A DNA stretch of 64,000 nt from Azospirillum melinis (GTDB lineage: Bacteria > Pseudomonadota > Alphaproteobacteria > Azospirillales > Azospirillaceae): contig NZ_WHOS01000001.1 of the NCBI RefSeq assembly GCF_013340935.1, forward strand, positions 186,001 to 250,000. The letters are read 5' to 3'. A program made the position numbers and the translations under genes. Of the stretch, positions 18,101 to 24,904 are shown piece after piece. Position 1 is the stretch's first letter. Every line of letters begins with the position of its first letter. The notes below the pieces were generated by a model. It was not told where the DNA came from, did no database searches, and saw only the letters and a list, made by a program, of their open reading frames with translations.

Positions 18101-18439
18101 GCCATCAACCGCATCCGTGCCGAGAACCCGGCGTTGCAGCAGTTCACCAATCTGAAATTCTACAACGCCTTCGACGACAACATCCTGCTGTACGGCAAGA
18201 TGACGGCGGCGAAGGACAACGTGATCCTGATCGCGGTGAACCTGGATCCGTACAACGGCCATGGCGGGACCATCGAGGTGCCGCTGTGGGAGCTGGGCCT
18301 GTCCGACGGCGCGCATGTCCAGGTGGAGGACCTGTTCAGCGGCCACCGCTTCACCTGGATCGGCAAGTTCCAGAATGTCTGGCTGGATCCCCACCGCAAC
18401 CCGGCGGCGATCTGGCGGATCGTACCGCCGGGGGTGTGA
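15119..18439 (+). CDS. glgE: Fused GH13 alpha-amylase-like domain plus GlgE-type maltosyltransferase
   Basis: 1106 residues, much longer than GlgE (about 650-700). Residues 1 to about 430 form a complete GH13 module: FRCDAAYQVP with a likely nucleophile Asp177 and FFAETLGCT with acid Glu206, plus PESHDTDRL. Residues from about 440 to the end match alpha-1,4-glucan:maltose-1-phosphate maltosyltransferase: a beta-sandwich N-domain (ENVYPELDGGRFAIKRAVG), then a second GH13 barrel with FRVDNPHTKPFPFWEWM (Asp835 nucleophile) and LAEAFTRPKLM (Glu864). The expected role is elongation of alpha-glucan from maltose-1-phosphate; the N-terminal module may trim or debranch glucan. Start ATG follows AGGAAGGGGG. 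No treS, pep2 or glgB is nearby. Confidence 0.88.
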   Translation: MSIVGPRIYNLFPTLVGPVRDWAGHLPRIQGMGFDWIFLNPIHQPGFSGSLYAIKDPYRLHDALRGGSHESDDELLRRFTADAAAHGQSVMMDFVINHTSRDALLVERHPDWYKRGPDGDLHRPGAVDPNNTAHVTVWGDLASLDYDRADSRAGLIGYWSDYLRHYIGLGVRGFRCDAAYQVPADVWKSLIDAAHAVNPEVKFFAETLGCTVEQVRELCGAGFDFLFNSAKWWDFKADWLLDQYEEFRWIAPSIAFPESHDTDRLAAEVGSQDAVRLAAQLKMHYLFAASFSTGVLMPVGFEYGFTRKLDVVRTSPADWEQPKLDLTGFIGAVNAMKAATPALNVEGPQRRVTSPHSPVLGLIRQVDGAALDQPDGCAILVLNPDENRTHTLDVGPILAATGGTYEAFEDVTPEAEPLPMEPGAPMTLRPMELRVFRARAARSHAIELHDVEEREWMDSIAAGRMTIENVYPELDGGRFAIKRAVGDVMEVWADIYTDGTFVLAASVMYKADGDDGWSEAPMRFHENDRWVGRVPLTRNARYTYSIEAWRDVWESWRADFKKKVDAGMVVDLELVEGRRFVEQALDLNHGDGRAALQAVIERMQALSGREAIDYALSDEPRRVMKQYGERQYKSRYVRELEVYVDRTAGAYSAWFEIFPRSASPDPSRPGTFDDVVNLLPMVRDMGFDVLYFPPIHPIGRAFRKGKNNTLNPGPDDPGVPYAIGGEEGGHDAIDPMIGDLDSFRRLVREAKRHGIEIALDFAVQCSPDHPWVKEHPHWFYWRPDGTIRYAENPPKKYQDIVNVSFYRQSYPDLWYALRDVVLMWCKEGVRIFRVDNPHTKPFPFWEWMIREVQDRYPDALFLAEAFTRPKLMKRLAKVGFTQSYSYFTWRTTKPELTEYLTELTQGESREYMRPNFFANTPDILPPILTHGGRPAHMMRAVLAATLAGVYGLYGPYLLCEAEAYPGKEEYNHSEKYEVRHWDWNKPGNIRDYVTAINRIRAENPALQQFTNLKFYNAFDDNILLYGKMTAAKDNVILIAVNLDPYNGHGGTIEVPLWELGLSDGAHVQVEDLFSGHRFTWIGKFQNVWLDPHRNPAAIWRIVPPGV

Positions 18440-18504
18440 GGAAAGGATTTCGGCGGCAGATACACTCTGCCGCCCCACATCTGCTGCCGAAGAAATTCCC
18501 AATA

Positions 18505-18532
18505 AAAAAGCGGCCCTTCAGGGCCGCTTTTT
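18505..18532. terminator. Rho-independent terminator
   Basis: A 12-base perfect inverted repeat (18505-18516 with 18521-18532) around a four-base loop, flanked by A-run and T-run, so it can stop transcription in both directions. It lies between glgE and the convergent small gene that ends at 18553. Confidence 0.92.
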
Positions 18533-18552
18533 AAATTCCGTCTATGCGACGA

Positions 18553-18792
18553 TCAGCGCCGGCGGATCATCGTCACGCCGCCGACGGTCTTGTCGAGGAA
18601 ATCGATCATGGTATCCGGCTTCGGTCCGACCGATGAGGCGGCGAACGCCATCCACCAGCGGGCCATCGGGGTGGTCCAGCCGTAGCGGTCGGCAATGGTC
18701 TGAACATCCATGGTAGAGGACATGGTCGTCTGGGCGGTCGCCGCGGCGCGGGTGGCGCCGGACGGGGTAACCTGAGATTCGACGCTGTGCAT
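18553..18792 (-). CDS. Small hypothetical protein, 79 residues
   Basis: The ATG at 18792 is selected because GGAGGA lies directly upstream at good spacing; an in-frame ATG further upstream has no such site. The N-terminal half is Ser/Thr/Ala-rich and low-complexity; the C-terminal half looks folded (TIADRYGWTTPMARWWMAF and FLDKTVGGVTMIRR). It has no signal peptide or clear transmembrane segment. I do not recognise a family. It sits alone between the terminator after glgE and another small gene on the same strand. Confidence 0.6.
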   Translation of the reverse strand: MHSVESQVTPSGATRAAATAQTTMSSTMDVQTIADRYGWTTPMARWWMAFAASSVGPKPDTMIDFLDKTVGGVTMIRRR

Positions 18793-18890
18793 GGTTCCTC
18801 CCAACGGGGACATACGGTGTCCGCTTATGCGGTACCTTAGCTCTCAACCGCTGGAAGGGGCAGAGTGGCTTTGGTGCTAACGGGTACTAT

Positions 18891-18908
18891 ACCTTTGGCT
18901 GCAAAGGT
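18891..18908. repeat. Short perfect inverted repeat upstream of a small gene
   Basis: Arms ACCTTTG and CAAAGGT with a four-base loop. It lies about 100 bases upstream of the 79-residue gene on the minus strand and just after the stop of the preceding small gene. It could be an operator or a weak stem-loop; there is no T-run. Confidence 0.4.
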
Positions 18909-18930
18909 CCCATGCCCCAGGCCACCCCTT

Positions 18931-19110
18931 TCAGGCAGGTGGATGCGGCAATCCGCTGGCCCAGCCCAGGAAAGCCACCAGCGCCGCGCGGTTGGCCGGG
19001 CGGAGCAGCAGGGCCAGCCGCACCCACAGGGGTGAAAGCTTGTATTCGGCGGCCATCTCCCGGACTTCCTCCGGCGACAGACGCAAGTCGGGAGCGGGGT
19101 TGTTGCTCAC
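18931..19110 (-). CDS. Small hypothetical protein, 59 residues
   Basis: A GTG start at 19110 is chosen because GGAGG lies eight bases upstream; an in-frame ATG at 19128 has no visible ribosome-binding site. The sequence has a compact helical look: LSPEEVREMAAEYKLSPLWV followed by a hydrophobic helix with RPANRAALVAFLGWASGL. I do not recognise the family. It is on the same strand as the neighbouring hypothetical and hydrolase genes but separated from them by about 100-140 bases. Confidence 0.55.
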   Translation of the reverse strand: MSNNPAPDLRLSPEEVREMAAEYKLSPLWVRLALLLRPANRAALVAFLGWASGLPHPPA

Positions 19111-19209
19111 CGGGCAGTCCTCCACCATTGCCAAAGGTTGCGATGGATGAAGAACAATCCGCCGCACCGGCAATCGCGCAGGCATCTGTGATAAAAATAT
19201 GGCCGAACT

Positions 19210-20202
19210 TTACTTGGCGGCCAGCAAGGCCCTTGGCGCCCGGTCGGCTCCGCTGGCCAGCGGCACCTTGGGATTCCCGATCCAGGCGATGACGTCGTTG
19301 ACCACCAGCTTGCCCTTCAGGTCGCGCAGCAGCATGTGGTAGCCGTCGGGATAGACGGCGACGACATGCCGCCCGCCGGACTCGAAATCCTTCAGGGCAC
19401 GTTCGACCGGCCGCGGCGGCAGAACCTCTTCATGGGCACCGTAAAGCACCAGCGAGGGCGTCTGGAGATGCTGGCAGGCGTCGAGCGCCGACCCCATCAG
19501 GTCGGTCAGCCCTTCCAGCGCATCGACGCGCGATCCCTTGATGACTAGAGGGTCGCGGCCAAGAGCCCGCAGCATCTCGATGTTGTCGGACGGGTGGATG
19601 TCCAGATCCTTCGGTGGATGCACCACCATCCCGGGAACCAGATTGTAAGTGATCCACAGCGCGGCACGCGGGAAGAACCCCATCGCCTGCCGTCCCCAGA
19701 CGGCGGGTGCGACCAGGATGGTGCCGTCGACCTTGGGCGGGTTGGGACCGGTCATCGCGCTCAGCACGACGGCGCCGCCCATGCTTTCGCCCATCAGATA
19801 GACCGGCACGCCGGGATGGCGCTTGTGCACCATCTCCACCGCGATGCGGGCGTCGCTGACCAGCGTGGGGGTGCCGGCCCACACGCCGCGTTCACGGGTG
19901 GCGCCGAAACCGCGCTGGTCATAGGCATAGGTGGCGATGCCGGCAGTTGCGAAGTCGCGGCCGGCACCGTCGAAGGCATTGGAATAGTCGTTGTAGCCGT
20001 GCAGGGCCACCACCGCGGCCCGCACCTTGCCGTCGGCCGGCAGCCAGGAGCGCATGGGCAGCTCGAAGCCGTCGGCGGCGATCAGCACCTTATCGTTCAA
20101 CTGCGGCTGGACGACGGCCATCCCCATCGGTTGGAAATCCGCGGCACAGCCGCCAAGCAGAAGCCCCAACCCGAGAACAGCCGCCATTCCGCTATGCCGC
20201 AT
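19210..20202 (-). CDS. Alpha/beta hydrolase lipoprotein (lysophospholipase/monoacylglycerol lipase-like)
   Basis: 330 residues. An N-terminal lipoprotein signal with LLLGGC gives a lipidated Cys19, so it should be anchored in the membrane facing the periplasm. The nucleophile motif is GESMG with Ser140; the acid segment reads GAHEEVLPP, where Glu stands in place of the usual Asp; a late GYHMLL holds the His. ALHGYNDYSNAF near residue 67 is the oxyanion region. The family includes lysophospholipases and monoglyceride lipases; substrate is unknown. Its start overlaps the end of the ABC ATPase gene by 11 bases, so the two are translated together. Confidence 0.85.
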   Translation of the reverse strand: MRHSGMAAVLGLGLLLGGCAADFQPMGMAVVQPQLNDKVLIAADGFELPMRSWLPADGKVRAAVVALHGYNDYSNAFDGAGRDFATAGIATYAYDQRGFGATRERGVWAGTPTLVSDARIAVEMVHKRHPGVPVYLMGESMGGAVVLSAMTGPNPPKVDGTILVAPAVWGRQAMGFFPRAALWITYNLVPGMVVHPPKDLDIHPSDNIEMLRALGRDPLVIKGSRVDALEGLTDLMGSALDACQHLQTPSLVLYGAHEEVLPPRPVERALKDFESGGRHVVAVYPDGYHMLLRDLKGKLVVNDVIAWIGNPKVPLASGADRAPRALLAAK

Positions 20203-21190
20203 GGATTACCCCTGTGTCGCTGTGAGCACCACCCGTCAGTTGGAGGAATATATCTTCAAGATCCGACTCTTCGGTCGTGACATCGACGATCCCAATTCCG
20301 GATGCCGCCAGAGTGGACAGGATGGCGCCGGCGCGCTGGCGGCTCGGCTGATAGCGGACGACCATCCGCCGCGGCTCCGGCAGCTCCACCGTATAGCCTT
20401 CCAGCGCGGGCGGAGCGGCGGTCAGGTCGCGCTCCAGGGTCAGGCACAGCGCCTTGTTGTCGACCCGGCGCAGCAGGGTGGTCTTCGGCTCGCACGCCAC
20501 CACCTGCCCGTGGTTGATGATGGCGATGGTGTCGCACAGCTCCTCCGCCTCCTGCAGGTAATGGGTGGTCAGCAGGACGGTGGTGCCGGACTTGTTCAGC
20601 GTGCGCACATAGTCCCACAGCTGGCGGCGCAGTTCGACATCGACGCCGGCGGTCGGCTCGTCCAGGATCAGCACCGGCGGGGTATGAACCATCGCCTTCG
20701 CCACCATCAGCCGGCGCTTCATGCCGCCCGACAGCGAACGGGCGTGGGCGTCGGCCTTGTCGGCGAGGCCGACGGCGTCAAGCAGTTCGTCCGTCCGGCG
20801 CTCCTTCTTCGGCACGCCATAGAGGCCGGCCTGAAGCTCCAGCATCTCGCGCGGAGTGAAGAAGGGATCCATGTTGAGTTCCTGCGGCACCACGCCGATG
20901 GAGGCGCGGGCGCGGCGCGGATGGTCGGCCACCTCATGCCCCCAGATGGTGGCGGTGCCGCCGGTCTTGTTCACCAGCCCGGCGAGGATGTTGATCATCG
21001 TCGATTTGCCGGCGCCGTTGGGGCCGAGCAGCCCGAACAGAGACCCGCGCGGAATGGCGAGGTCGATGCCTTTCAGCGCGTGCTTCGGCCCGGCTTTGCC
21101 GGTCGGCTGGTAGATCTTGGTCAGGCCACGCAGCTCGACCGCGTTGGCCGGGAGCGAGACGGGCGTGGGGGTATCGGTTGGCGCGGCCAT
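20192..21190 (-). CDS. ABC transporter ATP-binding protein (YadG/CcmA-like exporter ATPase)
   Basis: 332 residues from the ATG at 21190. Walker A is GPNGAGKST, the signature LSGGMKRRLMVAKAM, and Walker B VLILDEPTAGVD, with THYLQEAEEL after it: the pattern of ABC-2-type exporter ATPases. A C-terminal domain of about 100 residues follows the ATPase core. Such ATPases usually sit beside an ABC-2 permease, but here the partner gene is a lipoprotein hydrolase and no permease is in the window. The open frame upstream of the ATG is Arg-rich and low-quality, so it is not included. Confidence 0.88.
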   Translation of the reverse strand: MAAPTDTPTPVSLPANAVELRGLTKIYQPTGKAGPKHALKGIDLAIPRGSLFGLLGPNGAGKSTMINILAGLVNKTGGTATIWGHEVADHPRRARASIGVVPQELNMDPFFTPREMLELQAGLYGVPKKERRTDELLDAVGLADKADAHARSLSGGMKRRLMVAKAMVHTPPVLILDEPTAGVDVELRRQLWDYVRTLNKSGTTVLLTTHYLQEAEELCDTIAIINHGQVVACEPKTTLLRRVDNKALCLTLERDLTAAPPALEGYTVELPEPRRMVVRYQPSRQRAGAILSTLAASGIGIVDVTTEESDLEDIFLQLTGGAHSDTGVIHAA

Positions 21191-21378
21191 TGATCCTGAA
21201 CCATGATGTTTGCGGTTTGCGAAAAAGCCCCGGCGTCCGGTGGTTTCCCCCGTTGATCCGCGGCGCGCGATGGGTATCATCCGGCCCGCGCGCGCGGAAC
21301 CCTGATCGGGGACCCGGACAGCGGGCGTGTCCACGATGGCGTGAACCGGCGCGCCTGTCAAAACAGAGGATGACTGCT

Positions 21379-21558
21379 ATGCAGCCGACCGAGACGATCC
21401 TTGTTGAAACCTCGACCGTCGGGTGCGACGGCGGCGGCGGCGCGCTGGGCCATCCGCTGGTCTATCTGACGCTGGATCGCGAAGGGCAGGTCGAATGCCC
21501 CTATTGCTCGCGCCTGTTCAAGCTGAAGGAAGGTGCCAAGGTCGCCCACGGGCACTGA
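21379..21558 (+). CDS. Zinc-finger domain protein (zf-CHCC, NDUFS6-like)
   Basis: 59 residues. It has the CHCC zinc ligand set: a Cys in STVGCDG, the His in GALGHPLVYL, and CPYCSRLF. The family is a small zinc protein common in alphaproteobacteria and related to the NDUFS6 subunit of complex I. The ATG at 21379 has AGAGG at good spacing; an ATG nine bases upstream is directly on top of this site and less likely. It is divergent from the ABC ATPase gene and convergent with the phosphatase-kinase gene. Confidence 0.85.
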   Translation: MQPTETILVETSTVGCDGGGGALGHPLVYLTLDREGQVECPYCSRLFKLKEGAKVAHGH

Positions 21559-21586
21559 CAGCCCGTTCCTCCTGCTGGCGGGCCGG

Positions 21587-23341
21587 TCAGACCCGGCCGG
21601 CCAGCAGGATCAGCACGGCCAGGACCAGCAGCGCCGACAGCCCCTGCCAGAAGGCCAGCGGGTTGCGCTCGGTCAGCGACCGCCGCCGCACGCCCGCCGC
21701 CTGCTTGCGCGGGTGGCGCAGGTCGTACAGGAACTCCGACAATTCCCGATAGCGCTTGGCCGGGTCCGGGTGGACCGCCTTGCGCAGCACCCCGTCGATC
21801 CAGGCGGGAACCGCACGCCGGTCGTCCAGGGCGGTGCGGTAGACCAGCTTGCGCTGGCGCGCCCGCGTGGTGGCCGTCGCGGCATCGGCGCCGTAGGGCA
21901 GGCGGCCGGTCAGCATCTGATAGGCGATGACCCCCAGCGCATAGAGATCCGACGCCGGCGTTCCGCCTTCCCCCAGCAGATATTCAGGCGCGGTGTATTG
22001 CAGCGTGCCCAGAATCTCGCCGCGGTCGGCGTCGGGCATGGTCTCCAGGATGCCGGGGACCAGAACCGATCCGAAATCGACGATCTTCACCGTTCCGGTG
22101 CCGTCGATCATCACATTGTCGGGCCGCAGATCCTGGTGCAGCATCTCCAGCCGGTGGAAGGCCTGCAACCCCTTGCCGATCTGCTCGACGATGGCGCGCA
22201 CCGTCGGTAGGCCGGGGTCGGGGTGGTCGCGCATCCACTGGGTCAGCGTCTGCCCCTCGATATACTCGGTGACGACATAGAGGTGTCGGCGTGGCCGGCT
22301 TTGCGGCGGCGGTTTCAGCACATGGGGGCTGTTGATCCGGCGGGCGATCCACTCCTCCATCAGGAAGCGGCGGAGGTGGGCGCGGTCGTCGCGCCGATCG
22401 ATGGCCGGCACCTTCAGCACCACCGCCGGGGCCATCGCCGGGCCACCCGCACCGTCCTGGGCCAGATAGACATGGCTGCGGCTGCTGGCATGCAGCTCCC
22501 GAAGAATGCGGTAGCCCTCGAATTCCGTCCTCGGCTCCAGCAGGGGTGGCAGGGGCAGGTCGGACAGCCGGTGGAACAGGTCGCCGGCATCGGCGTCGGG
22601 AAGCGCATCGATCCGGACGATCTGGAGGGTCAGATTGTCGGTGCTGCCGCGCCGCATTGCCTCTTCCACCGCGAATCGGGCCGCGCGGTCGAGATCGTCC
22701 GGGTGCCTGTCGATTGTACTGATTAAAAATTCGGCATCGACATGCTCATAGACGCCGTCGGTCGCCAGCAGAAAGACGTCGCCGGGTTCCACCGGCAACT
22801 CTCGGCAGTCGATCTCGACATGTGGCACCACGCCCATCGCCCGGCCGAGATAGCTGACTTCCGACGACACCACCACGCGGTGGTCGTCGGTCAGTTGCTC
22901 CAGCGACCGGCCGGCAATTCGGTAGATTCGGCAATCGCCGACATGGAACAGGTGCGCGGTGGCCGATTTCAGCACCAGCGCACTCAGCGTGCAGGCATAG
23001 CCGCGATCCTGATCGTAGCGGTACTCGCTGCGCCGGTTCTGGGCGTGCAGCCAGGAATTGGTCGCCGCCAGAACCCGCTGCGCCGACATCCTGACCGACC
23101 AGCTTTCCGGCGTGCAGTAATAGTCGGTCAGGAAGCTCTTCACCACGGATTCGCTGGCGATGTGGCTGACCTGGCTGGTGCTGATGCCATCGGCCAGCGC
23201 CACCGCGATGCCCTTCATGCCGAGCAGCGGTGCCACCGGGATCAGCGCTCCATGGAAATCCTGATTGGTCTCCTTGCGTCCCTTGTCGGACCATTGGCCG
23301 ATGGAAATCCGCAGCTCTTTCACAATACCGGCCCCGCTCAA
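21587..23341 (-). CDS. Bifunctional PP2C-type phosphatase and Ser/Thr protein kinase
   Basis: 584 residues. The N-terminal 250 residues are a PP2C phosphatase: DKGRKETNQDF, ALADGIS, HVGDCRIYR and LATDGVYEH supply the metal-binding Asp residues. Residues about 265-530 form a Hanks-type kinase: a degenerate glycine loop (ELHASSRSHVYLAQD), VVLKVP with the ATP-binding Lys, HQDLRPDNVMID catalytic loop, DFG and APEYLLGE. A hydrophobic stretch near the C-terminus (LLVLAVLILLAGRV) would anchor it in the membrane. A TTG start at 23341 with GGAG upstream is used; an in-frame GTG six codons later is the alternative. It follows the FNT channel gene after 66 bases and is likely co-transcribed. Similar kinase-phosphatases accompany nitrate/nitrite assimilation genes in other proteobacteria. 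Confidence 0.9.
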   Translation of the reverse strand: MSGAGIVKELRISIGQWSDKGRKETNQDFHGALIPVAPLLGMKGIAVALADGISTSQVSHIASESVVKSFLTDYYCTPESWSVRMSAQRVLAATNSWLHAQNRRSEYRYDQDRGYACTLSALVLKSATAHLFHVGDCRIYRIAGRSLEQLTDDHRVVVSSEVSYLGRAMGVVPHVEIDCRELPVEPGDVFLLATDGVYEHVDAEFLISTIDRHPDDLDRAARFAVEEAMRRGSTDNLTLQIVRIDALPDADAGDLFHRLSDLPLPPLLEPRTEFEGYRILRELHASSRSHVYLAQDGAGGPAMAPAVVLKVPAIDRRDDRAHLRRFLMEEWIARRINSPHVLKPPPQSRPRRHLYVVTEYIEGQTLTQWMRDHPDPGLPTVRAIVEQIGKGLQAFHRLEMLHQDLRPDNVMIDGTGTVKIVDFGSVLVPGILETMPDADRGEILGTLQYTAPEYLLGEGGTPASDLYALGVIAYQMLTGRLPYGADAATATTRARQRKLVYRTALDDRRAVPAWIDGVLRKAVHPDPAKRYRELSEFLYDLRHPRKQAAGVRRRSLTERNPLAFWQGLSALLVLAVLILLAGRV

Positions 23342-23407
23342 GGAAAACTCCGCTCCGGGCCCCGGCCCAGGACGGACCGGGGAGAGCGGACGGACGGGCA
23401 GGGTGGC

Positions 23408-24244
23408 TTATTCGGCCGGTTGCAGGTGGGGCTGCGGCAAGCGGCGCTTGGGTGCCGTGCGGACATGGGTGGCGTAGAGCGTCAGGCCGGTGAAGGCGAG
23501 GCCGCCGATCAGGTTGCCCAGCACCGTCGGCAGCTCGTTCCAGATCATGTAGTCCATGACCGAGAAGTTGCCGCCCATCAGCATAGCCGACGGGAACAGG
23601 AACATGTTCACCACCGAATGCTCGAAGGTCATGCCGAAGAACAGCATGATCGGCATCCACATGGCGATCACCTTGCCGCTGACCGAGGTGGAGATCATGG
23701 CGCCGACAACGCCGGTGGAGACCATCCAGTTGCACAGCATGCCGCGCAGGAAGATGGTCAGCATTCCTGCCGCGCCATACTGCGCATAGCCCAGCGTCCG
23801 ATTCTCGCCGATGTGGGAAATGACGGTGCCGACCTTGTCGGGCGGGGTTGAGAAGCCATAGGTGAAGACCACGGCCATCATCACCGCCACCGTCAGCGCC
23901 CCCAGGAAATTGCCGACGAACACCAGCCCCCAGTTGCGCAGCACGCCGCCGATGGTGACGCCCGGCCGCTTGTCGATCAGCGCCAGCGGGGTGAGCACGA
24001 ACACGCCGGTCAGCAGGTCGAAGCCCAGCAGATACAGCATGCAGAAGCCGACGGGGAACAGGATGGCGCCGATGATCGGGAACCCTGTCTGGACCGTGAC
24101 CGTGACGGCGAAGACCGCCGCCAGCGCCAGGATCGCCCCGGCCATGTAGGCGCGGATGACCGTGTCGCGGGTGGACATGAAAATCTTGGATTCGCCGGCG
24201 TCCACCATTTTGGTGACGAACTCGGAGGGCACGAGATACGACAT
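23408..24244 (-). CDS. Formate/nitrite transporter (FNT) family channel
   Basis: 278 residues with six hydrophobic segments, standard FNT length and topology. Family segments: the LGALTVAVMMAVVFTYG helix and, near residues 205-215, the FEHSVVNMF motif, which carries the conserved central His of FocA/NirC channels. It probably conducts nitrite or formate across the inner membrane. AAGGGG lies eight bases before the ATG. The gene is preceded by a candidate sigma-54 promoter and followed by the PP2C-kinase gene, which hints at nitrogen-related use and post-translational control. Confidence 0.9.
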   Translation of the reverse strand: MSYLVPSEFVTKMVDAGESKIFMSTRDTVIRAYMAGAILALAAVFAVTVTVQTGFPIIGAILFPVGFCMLYLLGFDLLTGVFVLTPLALIDKRPGVTIGGVLRNWGLVFVGNFLGALTVAVMMAVVFTYGFSTPPDKVGTVISHIGENRTLGYAQYGAAGMLTIFLRGMLCNWMVSTGVVGAMISTSVSGKVIAMWMPIMLFFGMTFEHSVVNMFLFPSAMLMGGNFSVMDYMIWNELPTVLGNLIGGLAFTGLTLYATHVRTAPKRRLPQPHLQPAE

Positions 24245-24307
24245 GACAAGTCCCCTTGGAACAAGCGCTGAAGAAACGGCACGGCAGCGTCCGGTGCGAT
24301 CCGCGCG

Positions 24308-24322
24308 GCACCGGTCCGGTGC
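24308..24322. promoter_or_regulatory. Dyad GCACC-N5-GGTGC in the FNT leader (NtrC-like core or hairpin)
   Basis: A perfect 5-5-5 dyad. It matches the core of the NtrC binding consensus, but lies downstream of the candidate promoter, so it may instead be a leader hairpin. The flanks are GC-rich and a chance match is possible. Confidence 0.35.
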
Positions 24323-24423
24323 GGGGCGGAGGAGGAAGGACGCATTGCGTGTGATTTGGGTGCGGGCCGCAGTCTTTGGGTCCGCGCTGGTCAAACCGCC
24401 GTTGGCTTGAACGGGAGGCTCTT

Positions 24424-24439
24424 TGCACGGGATGTGCCA
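24424..24439 (-). promoter_or_regulatory. Candidate sigma-54 promoter of the FNT-kinase operon
   Basis: Read on the minus strand it is TGGCACATCCCGTGCA. The -24 TGGCAC is exact, and the GG-to-GC spacing is the canonical ten bases; the -12 half is GTGC instead of TTGC. Predicted start of transcription would be near 24412, leaving a leader of about 170 bases. Confidence 0.5.
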
Positions 24440-24904
24440 AACGCTGGAATGCAGCAAAGCAGCGACATCTCGACCGCCGCGACGAGGCTGCAACGCAAAT
24501 AAGAACCTTTCTTGCTCAAAGACTGGGCAGTGCTGAATAAAAATCAGTCATTTTTACAGGAATGACTATAGGACCTGAAAAACGAGCGGCCGTTTCAGCG
24601 AGGGCTATAGCGGAGAATTCTTTCAGGATTTTAACCGTGGCTCGTTAGACTATCGTTGCAAATCAATGCTCTGAGCAACGGTGCGGGTCGGATGCGCCGG
24701 TAATGGTCAGGAACGGTTACCTTTTTGTTATATTTTCCCTTCGTACTATGAGACAGTACAGGCGATGGTGCTTGACGGGCTTCATCGAACCGGCGTCTAC
24801 TTTGCCGCATTGCGGAAAGATGGCAGTTCCACAATCGTTGTTTGAGTTGCAGGCCTATGTTGTTTCCAGGCGGTTCGGGATCGGCGTCGGATGAGGCGCG
24901 TACT

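Larger units (their letters stand above)
24245..24904. other. Intergenic region between the FNT gene and the GGDEF-EAL gene
   Basis: 660 bases. The left part is the leader of the FNT operon with a GC-rich dyad (24308-24322) and a candidate sigma-54 promoter (24424-24439). The right part (from about 24500) is clearly more AT-rich and holds an inverted repeat AGTCAT/ATGACT with a ten-base spacer (24546-24567). No convincing gene is seen; the PAS-GGDEF-EAL start lies at the right edge. Confidence 0.6.
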
